From a virus, in IMG/VR virus record IMGVR_UViG_3300045996_000932, positions 1 to 40,532 of that record: DNA of 40,532 nucleotides; one strand, written 5' to 3'. Positions 32,191 through 37,878 of the stretch are shown here, one piece after another (position 1 is the first letter of the stretch; each line of letters starts with the position of its first letter). The notes beneath the pieces are model-generated. The model did not search any database. It saw nothing but the letters and a program-made list of their open reading frames with translations, and was not told the DNA's origin. Both the position numbers and the translations under genes were made by a program.

Positions 32191-32520
32191 TCAGTAAACG
32201 CGGCGAGGGGGTAGGCGGGCGAATTGCGAGAACTCTGGCCCCATGTAGATGGGCACCTCGGGGCCGACGCTCTTCCGCAGCCAGTAGCGCGGGGCGCACC
32301 AGTCGTGATGGGGGTCGGTCGTGCCGAGGTTTTCCCGCTCCAGCATAGCGGGAACGTCGGCGAGGAGCGTGCCTAAGATGCGCTTCTTAGCCCACCCGGA
32401 AAGCTCGCGCTCCTGCTGGCACTGGCCCACCGGGTGCGGCACGTTCATCGGATAGTGCGCCGCCGTCAGCCCGCCCCACATGACGTAAACGCCGGTTGCT
32501 AGGATCACTACGGTTTCCAT
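32191..32520 (-). CDS. Hypothetical protein with N-terminal membrane helix
   Basis: 109 residues from ATG 32520, in a TGATG overlap with the HNH gene. A hydrophobic N-terminus (METVVILATGVYVMWGGL) is followed by CQQERELSGWAKKRILGTLL and DWCAPRYWLRKSV. Two Cys could pair in the periplasm. An upstream extension into the HNH frame is rejected. Function unknown. Confidence 0.6.
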   Translation of the reverse strand: METVVILATGVYVMWGGLTAAHYPMNVPHPVGQCQQERELSGWAKKRILGTLLADVPAMLERENLGTTDPHHDWCAPRYWLRKSVGPEVPIYMGPEFSQFARLPPRRVY

Positions 32521-32849
32521 CAACGCCTCACCCATTCGCCAGACAGCTTGCGCTTCCAAGGGCTCTGGCGGCCTCCAGGAAGCGGATTGCGGCTTGTTAA
32601 GGCCCCGATAGCCTTATCCCGTATTCGGTCGCCCTTGGCGCGCTGTGGGGCTTCTAGGGCCGTCTTGTCCCTGTGGCACAAAACACACAGCACGCGACAG
32701 TTCTCAAAGGTGCTCTCGCCGCCAAGCCATAATGGCGTGTCGTGATCGTAGTGGCACGAGCGGATCGGCCCATGACACTTTTCGCACTCGCCGCCCGCGT
32801 GCTTCCAGCGGGCGGCCCGCACTTTCCGCGTGAACTCAATGCGGCTCAT
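32520..32849 (-). CDS. HNH endonuclease
   Basis: 109 residues from ATG 32849. Zinc-binding CEKCH (C22, C25) and CVLCH (C55, C58) frame YDHDTPLWLGGESTFENCR, with H36, N50 and H59 forming the HNH signature. Such nucleases often assist packaging or nick DNA in recombination modules. It overlaps both neighbours, so it belongs to the recombination operon. Confidence 0.85.
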   Translation of the reverse strand: MSRIEFTRKVRAARWKHAGGECEKCHGPIRSCHYDHDTPLWLGGESTFENCRVLCVLCHRDKTALEAPQRAKGDRIRDKAIGALTSRNPLPGGRQSPWKRKLSGEWVRR

Positions 32850-33163
32850 ATGCGCGCCGCCGCCCTGTGGTTGGCATCCTGCGCCACCCATTCCGAGAAC
32901 CTCATCCGAAGATAGTCACGCTCGACCCGCACCTTGTTGGCGTGCTGCCGAGCCTTAACCATGCCCTCTACGAACCGACTCCACTCCTCCGACGCCTTGA
33001 CAATCATCTCGGCCCGGCTGACCGGCATGTCGCCCTGCTTAAGCATCATCTGGGATAGGACAGCGCTCTTTGTCTCCTCAAGCATCTGGGCAGCCGCCTC
33101 GGCGTCTACGGCCTCTAGGGCTTTCCGCTCCCACTGTTCCGAGATAGGAATATTCTGGATCAT
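32846..33163 (-). CDS. Hypothetical helical protein in recombination operon
   Basis: 105 residues, helical and charged (KALEAVDAEAAAQMLEETKS, EWSRFVEGMVKARQHANKVR). It lies between the exonuclease and HNH genes with ATGA-type overlaps on both sides, a place where phages often keep small recombination accessory proteins. Function unknown. Confidence 0.65.
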   Translation of the reverse strand: MIQNIPISEQWERKALEAVDAEAAAQMLEETKSAVLSQMMLKQGDMPVSRAEMIVKASEEWSRFVEGMVKARQHANKVRVERDYLRMRFSEWVAQDANHRAAARI

Positions 33164-33801
33164 GCTGCCTCCTCCAGCCCGTAGCGTTCCCGCAAGGCTG
33201 CCTCCTTCGCGTCAAGCTCGGCGAGGAACGTCTTAACCTCGCCCTCCAGTTCGGCCACCCAAGCCTTGGGCGGGGCTGGCATCTCAAGGACGAAAAACTT
33301 CATGCCCTCCGGCAACCTGGGATCGAAGCTGACGAAATCGCACCCTTCCCGGCCGGTGCAGATCATTTGCCAGTCCATCTGCAACTGATAAGCCTTGCTG
33401 ATCTGGCCGGTCAGCAGATAGTCGATGTGGGTTGCTGTGTTCGGGCACTTGAACTCGACCAGCCGGTTGCCACCGACCAGGCCATCAGGGCTACAGCCAG
33501 CCATAGCAATGGTGGGGTGGGGCACGAAGCCCACCGTCTCAACAGTGACGCCTTTCCAGAACTCATACGCATGTCGGGCATCCTCCTCCGTGTCCTTGCC
33601 CCATTGCATGGCCGCTGACACGAACCCATCGGCGGCCCGGCCGGTAAGCCGCTCGATTAGCAGCTCGGCCATGTAGTTAGCCCTCCCTGCCCCGTAGCCG
33701 CTCTTCGTCCTAGCAACGACATCGCTGATGCGCGAGCCCGTTACCCGGCCCAGACGAGCGTTTGCCCACTCGTCTGAGCCCTGCACTAGTTCGAGTGTCA
33801 T
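33160..33801 (-). CDS. YqaJ-family recombinase exonuclease
   Basis: 213 residues. The N-terminal GSDEWANARLGRVTGSRI, then AMQWGKDTEEDARHAYEF, AGCSPDGLVGG and RLVEFKCPN form the lambda-exo/YqaJ set; Asp in SPDG and Glu/Lys in EFKCP are the PD-(D/E)XK metal site, and YQLQMDWQMICTG is the conserved following helix. It resects dsDNA 5' ends for annealing by the adjacent ERF protein. ATGA overlap with ERF. Confidence 0.92.
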   Translation of the reverse strand: MTLELVQGSDEWANARLGRVTGSRISDVVARTKSGYGAGRANYMAELLIERLTGRAADGFVSAAMQWGKDTEEDARHAYEFWKGVTVETVGFVPHPTIAMAGCSPDGLVGGNRLVEFKCPNTATHIDYLLTGQISKAYQLQMDWQMICTGREGCDFVSFDPRLPEGMKFFVLEMPAPPKAWVAELEGEVKTFLAELDAKEAALRERYGLEEAA

Positions 33802-34628
33802 TCGCCGTCCTTTATCTTGGCGTATTCGGCGTCTACCTGGGCAACGGAAGCTTCTAGCTGCTTCTTAAGGTTGGTCCGCTGTTTAGCCTTGATGGCTGCC
33901 CAAGCGTCGTCAAGCCGGCTGGCGGGAATGTCGGTCAGGCTCCCTACCTTCATGTAACGGCAGAACGCCGCTTCATCGGCGCCACACTCCAAGAGCACAA
34001 CGCTTATCTCAGACGCTTCCTCGTCCGTTATCTTGCCGCCCCCCTTCCCAGCGGCCTGCGCGTCGTCGTCCTGCGCCGCAGCGATGCCTAGCGACGCCTT
34101 GAGCGTGTAGCGTTGCAGGTAGGACACCGCGCTGCCGATGGCTTGGATCGGGTTCTTGTTGCCGCTGGTGTCGACGGCCGCCTGCAGCGTGTTCTCCTCG
34201 AAATGACCAAGCCTGTGCGAGATGATGCACGTCACCATGACCGGCTCGCCGGGCTTGTTGCTGGTGCGCCAGCGGGCGGTTAGGCCGTGCTTGGCCAGGA
34301 TGGGGGAAACCTGCTCAAGCAGGTTGTCGAGCGTCTCGTATTTATAAGCCGCCTTGCCGGTGCCAAAACTAACCTCGCGATTTTTGACGATGCGGGGCAA
34401 CTCACCCCGCGCCGCCGAAATGGCCTCGTCAAACGCCTTGCGCCCCTGCCCGGTCTCCCACCGTTCCTGCAAGGAGAGGAGACGCTCAAGCACGTCAATC
34501 CCCGCGCCTTGCGAAATGGCCCTCTCAATCATGTTCATGGGCGTCAACGGCTCTGTCCCGGTCACTTCGAAAATCTGCTGGCCGGCTGGTGTTTGCAGTC
34601 GCTTTTGCATTTCGTTCTCCTCGTTCAT
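33798..34628 (-). CDS. erf: ERF-family single-strand annealing protein
   Basis: 276 residues from ATG 34628 (GAGG seven bases upstream); ATG 34610 has an equally good GAGGAG and may be used instead. VSFGTGKAAYKYETLDNLLE followed by ISHRLGHFEENTLQA, NPIQAIGSAVSYLQRYTLKA and LGIAAAQDDDAQA is the ERF core. The C-terminal third is helical with Lys-rich end. It anneals complementary strands and pairs with the YqaJ exonuclease, giving phage-type recombination. Confidence 0.92.
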   Translation of the reverse strand: MNEENEMQKRLQTPAGQQIFEVTGTEPLTPMNMIERAISQGAGIDVLERLLSLQERWETGQGRKAFDEAISAARGELPRIVKNREVSFGTGKAAYKYETLDNLLEQVSPILAKHGLTARWRTSNKPGEPVMVTCIISHRLGHFEENTLQAAVDTSGNKNPIQAIGSAVSYLQRYTLKASLGIAAAQDDDAQAAGKGGGKITDEEASEISVVLLECGADEAAFCRYMKVGSLTDIPASRLDDAWAAIKAKQRTNLKKQLEASVAQVDAEYAKIKDGE

Positions 34629-34716
34629 CTATCAACCTCAACAGGCGCTCTATCTCTAAGAGCATCAGCGCCACTTCGTTTGCCAGTTCGTTGAACCAGT
34701 TTCTCTCGACTTGCAT
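34525..34716 (-). CDS. Possible small helical protein overlapping erf
   Basis: 63 residues from ATG 34716: MQVERNWFNELANEVALMLL, IERLLRLIDERGERN, then polar. It overlaps the first 100 bases of erf in another frame. The N-terminal 30 residues, upstream of erf, look like a genuine amphipathic helix; the C-terminal part may be shaped by overlap. Its Shine-Dalgarno (GGGGGA) lies in the hairpin 34717-34749. Confidence 0.45.
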   Translation of the reverse strand: MQVERNWFNELANEVALMLLEIERLLRLIDERGERNAKATANTSRPADFRSDRDRAVDAHEHD

Positions 34717-34749
34717 CTTGTCCCCCACACGTTGCGTGCGAGGGACAAG
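34717..34749 (-). promoter_or_regulatory. 15-pair RNA hairpin abutting start codon of recombination operon
   Basis: Read leftward: CTTGTCCC, T, CGCACG, loop CAA, CGTGTG, G, GGGACAAG, then ATG. The arms pair over 15 positions, including two GU pairs, and the right arm holds the Shine-Dalgarno. It would hide the start until bound or unfolded, as in autoregulated phage mRNAs. There is no U-run, so termination is less likely. Confidence 0.65.
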
Positions 34750-34763
34750 CTAGGCCGTAAGGG

Positions 34764-34779
34764 TTAAGTTTTCGTTAAC
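34764..34779. promoter_or_regulatory. CtrA-type motif TTAA-N7-TTAAC
   Basis: TTAA (34764-34767), seven bases, TTAA (34775-34778) and C form the full consensus of the alphaproteobacterial cell-cycle regulator CtrA. It overlaps the end of the upstream leftward gene, about 48 bases before the start at 34716, where a promoter for the recombination operon would lie. I see no clear -35/-10 pair. Confidence 0.35.
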
Positions 34780-35264
34780 GACGGGAGAGTTTTTACCTCT
34801 TCTTTTGGAACCTCAAGCTGGCGCAGGTGACCGGCGTCAACAAGCTGCGTTCTGATGCGCTTCACCATGCCCAGCGGGGCCGGGATCAATGGGGCAATCT
34901 CTTCCGGCATGTCGGTCGGGGCGCTCTTGAGCCAACGGACAATCTCTTTCTTAAGCTTGTCTAGGCCAGTCTCCTCATCGGCCTCGGCTTGTGCGTCACG
35001 CTTGCCCGCAAGATAAGCCCCGCCCGTGGGGTTTTTGCTGCCGTTAGGCTTGGCGGTCACGTTCGCTCGTGCGGCCTTCATGTTGGATAAGGCCTTCTCG
35101 CTTCTCGTCTGGTAGTAAGCCTGGATTACGTCGGCAAGCTCTTTCAGCTCATCGTTTATGTTCCGCAGGGCAACGTGTAGCTCGATCATACGCATCGAGC
35201 TTTCGCGAAGCTTAAAGCGAACCTTTGACGGGTCGTGTGATCGGCGAGTGTAGGTGTAAGCCAT
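34764..35264 (-). CDS. Hypothetical DNA-binding-type protein
   Basis: 166 residues from ATG 35264, with GAGGA upstream. Basic N-terminus (AYTYTRRSHDPSKVRFK), a helical stretch with MIELHVALRNINDELKELAD, a flexible Lys/Asn-rich middle, and a C-terminal domain (KKEIVRWLKSAPTDMPEEIA, MVKRIRTQLVDAGHLRQLEV) that looks like a winged-helix. Possibly a regulator or recombination accessory protein. Confidence 0.6.
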   Translation of the reverse strand: MAYTYTRRSHDPSKVRFKLRESSMRMIELHVALRNINDELKELADVIQAYYQTRSEKALSNMKAARANVTAKPNGSKNPTGGAYLAGKRDAQAEADEETGLDKLKKEIVRWLKSAPTDMPEEIAPLIPAPLGMVKRIRTQLVDAGHLRQLEVPKEEVKTLPSLTKT

Positions 35265-35270
35265 GGTGCA

Positions 35271-35307
35271 GTCCTCAAATGGTGAGGACCCGCCCAGGAT
35301 GGGCGGG
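35271..35307 (-). promoter_or_regulatory. Back-to-back hairpins ahead of 35264 gene
   Basis: CCCGCCCA GGA TGGGCGGG (35289-35307) lies upstream of a seven-pair hairpin GTCCTCA / TGAGGAC (35271-35289, loop five bases). The second arm contains GAGGA, the Shine-Dalgarno for ATG 35264. The first hairpin may end the upstream transcript; the second may restrain translation. They share one base. Confidence 0.5.
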
Positions 35308-35318
35308 CCCATCGCAAG

Positions 35319-35582
35319 CTAGTCGCTTGTCTTGTTGGCCAGGTTCGGAGCGTAGAACGCCGTGCCCGGCGGATAGATCACGTCGACGGTGTTGCCGTGG
35401 CGCGCCCGAACAACAGTTACGTGCGTCGCGACAAAGGGACCGGGCGGGGTCGTGGTGTAGAACGTGACCCCGAGGTTGTGCGTTAAAATGTAGCCGTCAG
35501 GCGTTAGCTGCGTCTGGTAGCCGTTGCCATTAGCCACGGTTACGCAGGAGGCCAAACCGAGTGAACAGAGTAAATTTAACAT
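35319..35582 (-). CDS. Small predicted lipoprotein
   Basis: 87 residues. The start MLNLLCSLGLASC has a short hydrophobic core and lipobox LASC (Cys13), preceded by AAGGAAACTGCAAC. The mature domain is beta-rich (YQTQLTPDGYILTHN, GVTFYTTTPPGPFVATHVTV). The basic residue normally expected at the start of a signal is missing, which weakens the prediction. Leftward early expression would fit an envelope-modifying or exclusion role, which is speculation. Confidence 0.6.
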   Translation of the reverse strand: MLNLLCSLGLASCVTVANGNGYQTQLTPDGYILTHNLGVTFYTTTPPGPFVATHVTVVRARHGNTVDVIYPPGTAFYAPNLANKTSD

Positions 35583-35633
35583 GTTGCAGTTTCCTTGATG
35601 ATTGAGGACCCGGGGCTTTCCTGGCTCCGGGCC

Positions 35634-35801
35634 CTACAGCGTATTCTCTCCCTCCTGGAGAGCGATGACGAGCGCGAGGGCGATAACGTTGGACCCGAGC
35701 CAAGCCGCGATGATTGCCCAGACCCCCATGAGGGGCCAGAGGATGACGAGCAAGCAGGCCATCGAAACGAGGCAGGCGAAAACCATAAAAATCGCGGTCA
35801 T
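35634..35801 (-). CDS. 55-residue two-helix membrane protein
   Basis: ATG 35801 overlaps the stop of the previous gene (ATGA). The product MTAIFMVFACLVSMACLLVI continues into a second hydrophobic segment (MGVWAIIAAWLGSN, VIALALVIAL) and ends in an acidic tail. Longer frames in this stretch on either strand are less protein-like. Function unknown. Confidence 0.6.
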   Translation of the reverse strand: MTAIFMVFACLVSMACLLVILWPLMGVWAIIAAWLGSNVIALALVIALQEGENTL

Positions 35802-36052
35802 CGGCCCTGATCCCCGTCAAACGACCAGCGCACGGCCACGCCCTTTTGTGCAGCCTGCCGTGCCGTCAGGTCGGTGAGAATGTCGAGCGGGATGGTCTCA
35901 AACTCGCCGCCGGTCCAAAGGTCGAGAAGGTCGCGCAAGTCACCCCATTCTAGAGGCTCACGGGAACCGGTCAGGCGCTCTGCGAAGCGTTCTGCCTTGC
36001 AGCTTAGGTTTTCCATTTCATACCACTCCTCTATTTCAGTTGCAGTTAGCAT
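35798..36052 (-). CDS. Small acidic hypothetical protein
   Basis: 84 residues from ATG 36052, overlapping the stop of the 38-residue gene upstream (ATGCTAA). It is Glu-rich (TATEIEEWYEMENLSCKAER, DLRDLLDLWTGGEFETIPLD). Longer starts at 36097 and 36112 exist but would overlap the upstream gene. No family recognised. Confidence 0.55.
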   Translation of the reverse strand: MLTATEIEEWYEMENLSCKAERFAERLTGSREPLEWGDLRDLLDLWTGGEFETIPLDILTDLTARQAAQKGVAVRWSFDGDQGR

Positions 36053-36162
36053 CGGCGCGCATTCTCTATCTTCCTTTGCAGACGCTTGGCCCTCCATCGA
36101 ATTTCGAAGCACGTTTCCAGGCTGACCAGGTAGGCCACAAAGTCATCGAGCGATCTTAGCAT
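36046..36162 (-). CDS. 38-residue basic peptide
   Basis: Starts in a TAATG overlap with the preceding membrane-protein gene and ends in an ATGCTAA overlap with the next. MLRSLDDFVAYLVSLETCFE is followed by a strongly basic helix (IRWRAKRLQRKIENARRC). The two coupling junctions are the main support. Confidence 0.5.
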   Translation of the reverse strand: MLRSLDDFVAYLVSLETCFEIRWRAKRLQRKIENARRC

Positions 36163-36293
36163 TAGCGCACCATCCAGTTAACGAGGGCTGAGAACAGGAT
36201 AGCGGCAGCCACTCCTGCGGCGGGGCCTGCCATCACGATGAAGGGCAGGCTGTCCGGCATGGCGAGGATGGCCGATAAGTCTGGGGTGTCCAT
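36162..36293 (-). CDS. 43-residue single-helix membrane protein
   Basis: ATG 36293 follows the shared leader (ACTGCAACGGAGACACGAA). DTPDLSAILAMPDSLPFIVM leads into a hydrophobic segment (PAAGVAAAILFSALVNWMV). Probably one transmembrane helix with the acidic N-terminus outside. Function unknown. Confidence 0.6.
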   Translation of the reverse strand: MDTPDLSAILAMPDSLPFIVMAGPAAGVAAAILFSALVNWMVR

Positions 36294-36330
36294 TTCGTGT
36301 CTCCGTTGCAGTGGAGGAAAGGAGAGGATA

Positions 36331-36346
36331 GGGGGCTTAGGCCCCC
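36331..36346 (-). terminator. Six-pair hairpin between small leftward genes
   Basis: GGGGGC, four-base loop, GCCCCC, followed leftward by the pyrimidine-rich TATCCTCTCCTTTCC. It lies between the 25-residue frame and the 36293 gene. Possible weak terminator. Confidence 0.4.
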
Positions 36347-36352
36347 GCCGCC

Positions 36353-36430
36353 TCACTTTCTGTTGAGGAACCGATAAGCCTTGTGACCAAACCGCTTGGC
36401 GGTCGCAAGGTCTTCAAAGTTGCCGCGCAT
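36353..36430 (-). CDS. Possible 25-residue basic peptide
   Basis: ATG 36430 lies inside the end of the previous gene; GGAGGGG is ten bases upstream. Product MRGNFEDLATAKRFGHKAYR plus FLNRK. It fills the only gap before the hairpin and is basic. Very short, so uncertain. Confidence 0.35.
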   Translation of the reverse strand: MRGNFEDLATAKRFGHKAYRFLNRK

Positions 36431-36530
36431 ACATTTTGATCCCCTCCAAGCCGCCCTTATTGGTCCAGACGATGGCGCTCTTGCAAGAGGGGAAGGAGTG
36501 GCTGGTTCCGAGTTCGTAAGAGAGGTTCAT
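36414..36530 (-). CDS. 38-residue hypothetical protein
   Basis: ATG 36530 sits in CGGAGACACGACATGA, overlapping the stop of the gene before it. Product starts MNLSYELGTSHSFPSCKSAI and ends GIKMYARQL. The shared leader sequence is the strongest evidence that it is translated. Confidence 0.55.
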   Translation of the reverse strand: MNLSYELGTSHSFPSCKSAIVWTNKGGLEGIKMYARQL

Positions 36531-36727
36531 GTCGTGTCTCCGTGGCCCTCCGAAGCGAGACGATACAGGCGGGCGTGTTTCATTGCCCAGCACCAAGTCA
36601 CCATCTGGTCCCGCTGCCCGCTGATTACGCGAACGCGGGCCTTACGCGCCACGTCAAGCATCTTGGCGTGACCTTCGTTTGCCATGCGGCGGCGAGCGGC
36701 GTTATCAACCCAGCCTTGAAAGATCAT
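36527..36727 (-). CDS. First gene of leftward operon, small basic protein
   Basis: 66 residues from ATG 36727, right after the leader ACTGCAACGGAGACACGAC. MIFQGWVDNAARRMANEGHA, then KARVRVISGQRDQMVTWCWA. Many Arg and Met, helical. It is the first leftward early product from the promoter at 36753-36781. Function unknown; tiny early proteins often target host factors. Confidence 0.65.
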   Translation of the reverse strand: MIFQGWVDNAARRRMANEGHAKMLDVARKARVRVISGQRDQMVTWCWAMKHARLYRLASEGHGDTT

Positions 36728-36752
36728 GTCGTGTCTCCGTTGCAGTGATGGC

Positions 36753-36781
36753 AAGATGCACTGTCCATCAGATAGTGTCAA
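36753..36781 (-). promoter_or_regulatory. Leftward early promoter with embedded operator
   Basis: On the minus strand TTGACA (36776-36781), 17-base spacer, CATCTT (36753-36758). The spacer and -10 are covered by an operator-like sequence (36756-36776) that matches the one at 40317-40337 at most positions. A repressor bound here would block this promoter. The rightward regulator gene starts 64 bases away. Confidence 0.6.
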
Positions 36782-36844
36782 CCCACCTCTTGACCGATTG
36801 CCAAAAATAATTCAGGTTGCATCTACCGCAACAGGAGAACCGAG

Positions 36845-37048
36845 GTGACGACACCCCGAGACATATCTGAGACACGAGCCTTGCTCGGAGAAAGTCAGAG
36901 AAAATTCGCAAAACGCTTCGGCGTCAATCAAGCCACCATCAGCCGCTGGGAGGCTGGCATCAAGGGGCCGCCCGAGAGGGGGCCGGCCGCGATGGCGGTT
37001 CAACAGATAATTCGCAACCTTCGGAGAACCCGCTGCAATGATGTATGA
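36845..37048 (+). CDS. XRE-type helix-turn-helix regulator
   Basis: 67 residues from GTG 36845 with AGGAGA seven bases upstream. TRALLGESQRKFAKRFGVNQ followed by ATISRWEAGIKGPPERGP is a canonical HTH_3 with recognition helix ATISRWE. Small, single-domain, Cro-like. It is divergent from the leftward operon and is the obvious candidate to bind the shared operator. Only regulator of this kind in the window. Confidence 0.85.
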   Translation: MTTPRDISETRALLGESQRKFAKRFGVNQATISRWEAGIKGPPERGPAAMAVQQIIRNLRRTRCNDV

Positions 37049-37484
37049 TCTGAGCGACGAACCCAAGACCGTCGAAGAGATGGCCGAGCGCTATAAGGCC
37101 GCCGCCCGGCGCATGAAAATGCGCGATCCGACGAGGCCCCCGCCTGTCGTGTTCACGCCCAAGCCCAAACCAGAGCCCAAGCCGGAACCCGTGGTAGAGC
37201 ACGTGCCCCACCGTCTGCCCGATATGCCAGACCGGGTGCGCGACATAATCCGCGACGTCGCCAAGCGGCACAATATCTCGCTTGCGTTCATGCTCTCCCG
37301 CAGCCGGATGCGGCCCGCCGTTCGGGCCCGACAAGAGGCCGAGTGGCTGCTGTATGTCGTCGGACAGGGCCGCTGGTCCACCACCCTCATAGGCAAGTGG
37401 ATGGGAGGGCGCGACCATACCACCGTGATTAACTCGATCCGGATCGCAAGCCGCTGGATGGGGGCTGTCGATGCCGCGTGGTAA
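37038..37484 (+). CDS. DnaA domain IV (DnaA-box-binding) protein without AAA+ domain
   Basis: 148 residues. After a flexible part with a KPKPEPKPEP stretch (about 40-50), residues about 62-140 match DnaA domain IV: VRDIIRDVAKRHNISLAFML, SRSRMRPAVRARQEAEWLL and the signature GGRDHTTV (123-130). That domain recognises TTATCCACA. There is no Walker motif, so it cannot form a DnaA ATPase filament. It could mark the phage origin, compete with host DnaA or act as regulator. It overlaps its neighbours. Confidence 0.88.
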   Translation: MMYDLSDEPKTVEEMAERYKAAARRMKMRDPTRPPPVVFTPKPKPEPKPEPVVEHVPHRLPDMPDRVRDIIRDVAKRHNISLAFMLSRSRMRPAVRARQEAEWLLYVVGQGRWSTTLIGKWMGGRDHTTVINSIRIASRWMGAVDAAW

Positions 37485-37878
37485 CCCCGAGGCCGTGTTG
37501 CAGAGCACCATTGTGGCAGGCTTGAGGCTAGGCCTACCACATGGGTTCGAGGTTTGGCACATACCGAATGGAGGAAAGCGCAGCCCCCGCGAGGGGGCTC
37601 TTTTTAAGAAGATGGGCGTCACGGCAGGGGCTCCAGACATCATCATCCTTGGGCAAATCGACGGCGAGCCTCGCGTCTGGTTCTTTGAGGTGAAGGCTGG
37701 GACTATGAAACGGCCCACCGATGTTCAGATGATCTTGCACGATAGACTCCGCGACCTTGGCTTCGAGGTGGCCGTGGTCCGCTCGTGGACCGAGGCTCTA
37801 AGGGTCTGTAATCTTTGGAAGCTGCCCCTGCGCTTTGCACGGGAGTATTTGACGGAGGCAAGCGATGGCAATACCTGA
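37471..37878 (+). CDS. VRR-NUC domain nuclease
   Basis: 135 residues. EVWHIPNGGKRSPREGALFK, MGVTAGAPDIIILG and VWFFEVKAGTM contain the Asp and E-x-K of the VRR-NUC branch of PD-(D/E)XK nucleases. Stand-alone phage members cut branched DNA or act with replication genes. It overlaps both neighbours. Confidence 0.88.
   Translation: MPRGNPEAVLQSTIVAGLRLGLPHGFEVWHIPNGGKRSPREGALFKKMGVTAGAPDIIILGQIDGEPRVWFFEVKAGTMKRPTDVQMILHDRLRDLGFEVAVVRSWTEALRVCNLWKLPLRFAREYLTEASDGNT

Noticed and set aside
35530-35820. 96-codon minus-strand frame over the 55-residue membrane gene
   Set aside because: His/Arg/Gly-rich shadow; the shorter frame has coupling and a clear membrane profile.
36790-36826. Rightward promoter for the XRE operon (TTGACC or TTGCCA as -35)
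   Set aside because: No acceptable -10 hexamer lies at 16-18 bases from either; a promoter must exist nearby but I cannot place it.
36845-37048. CI-type lysogeny repressor
   Set aside because: The protein is a single 67-residue HTH without dimerisation or cleavage domain, and no integrase or attachment site is visible. A temperate lifestyle cannot be excluded but is not supported.
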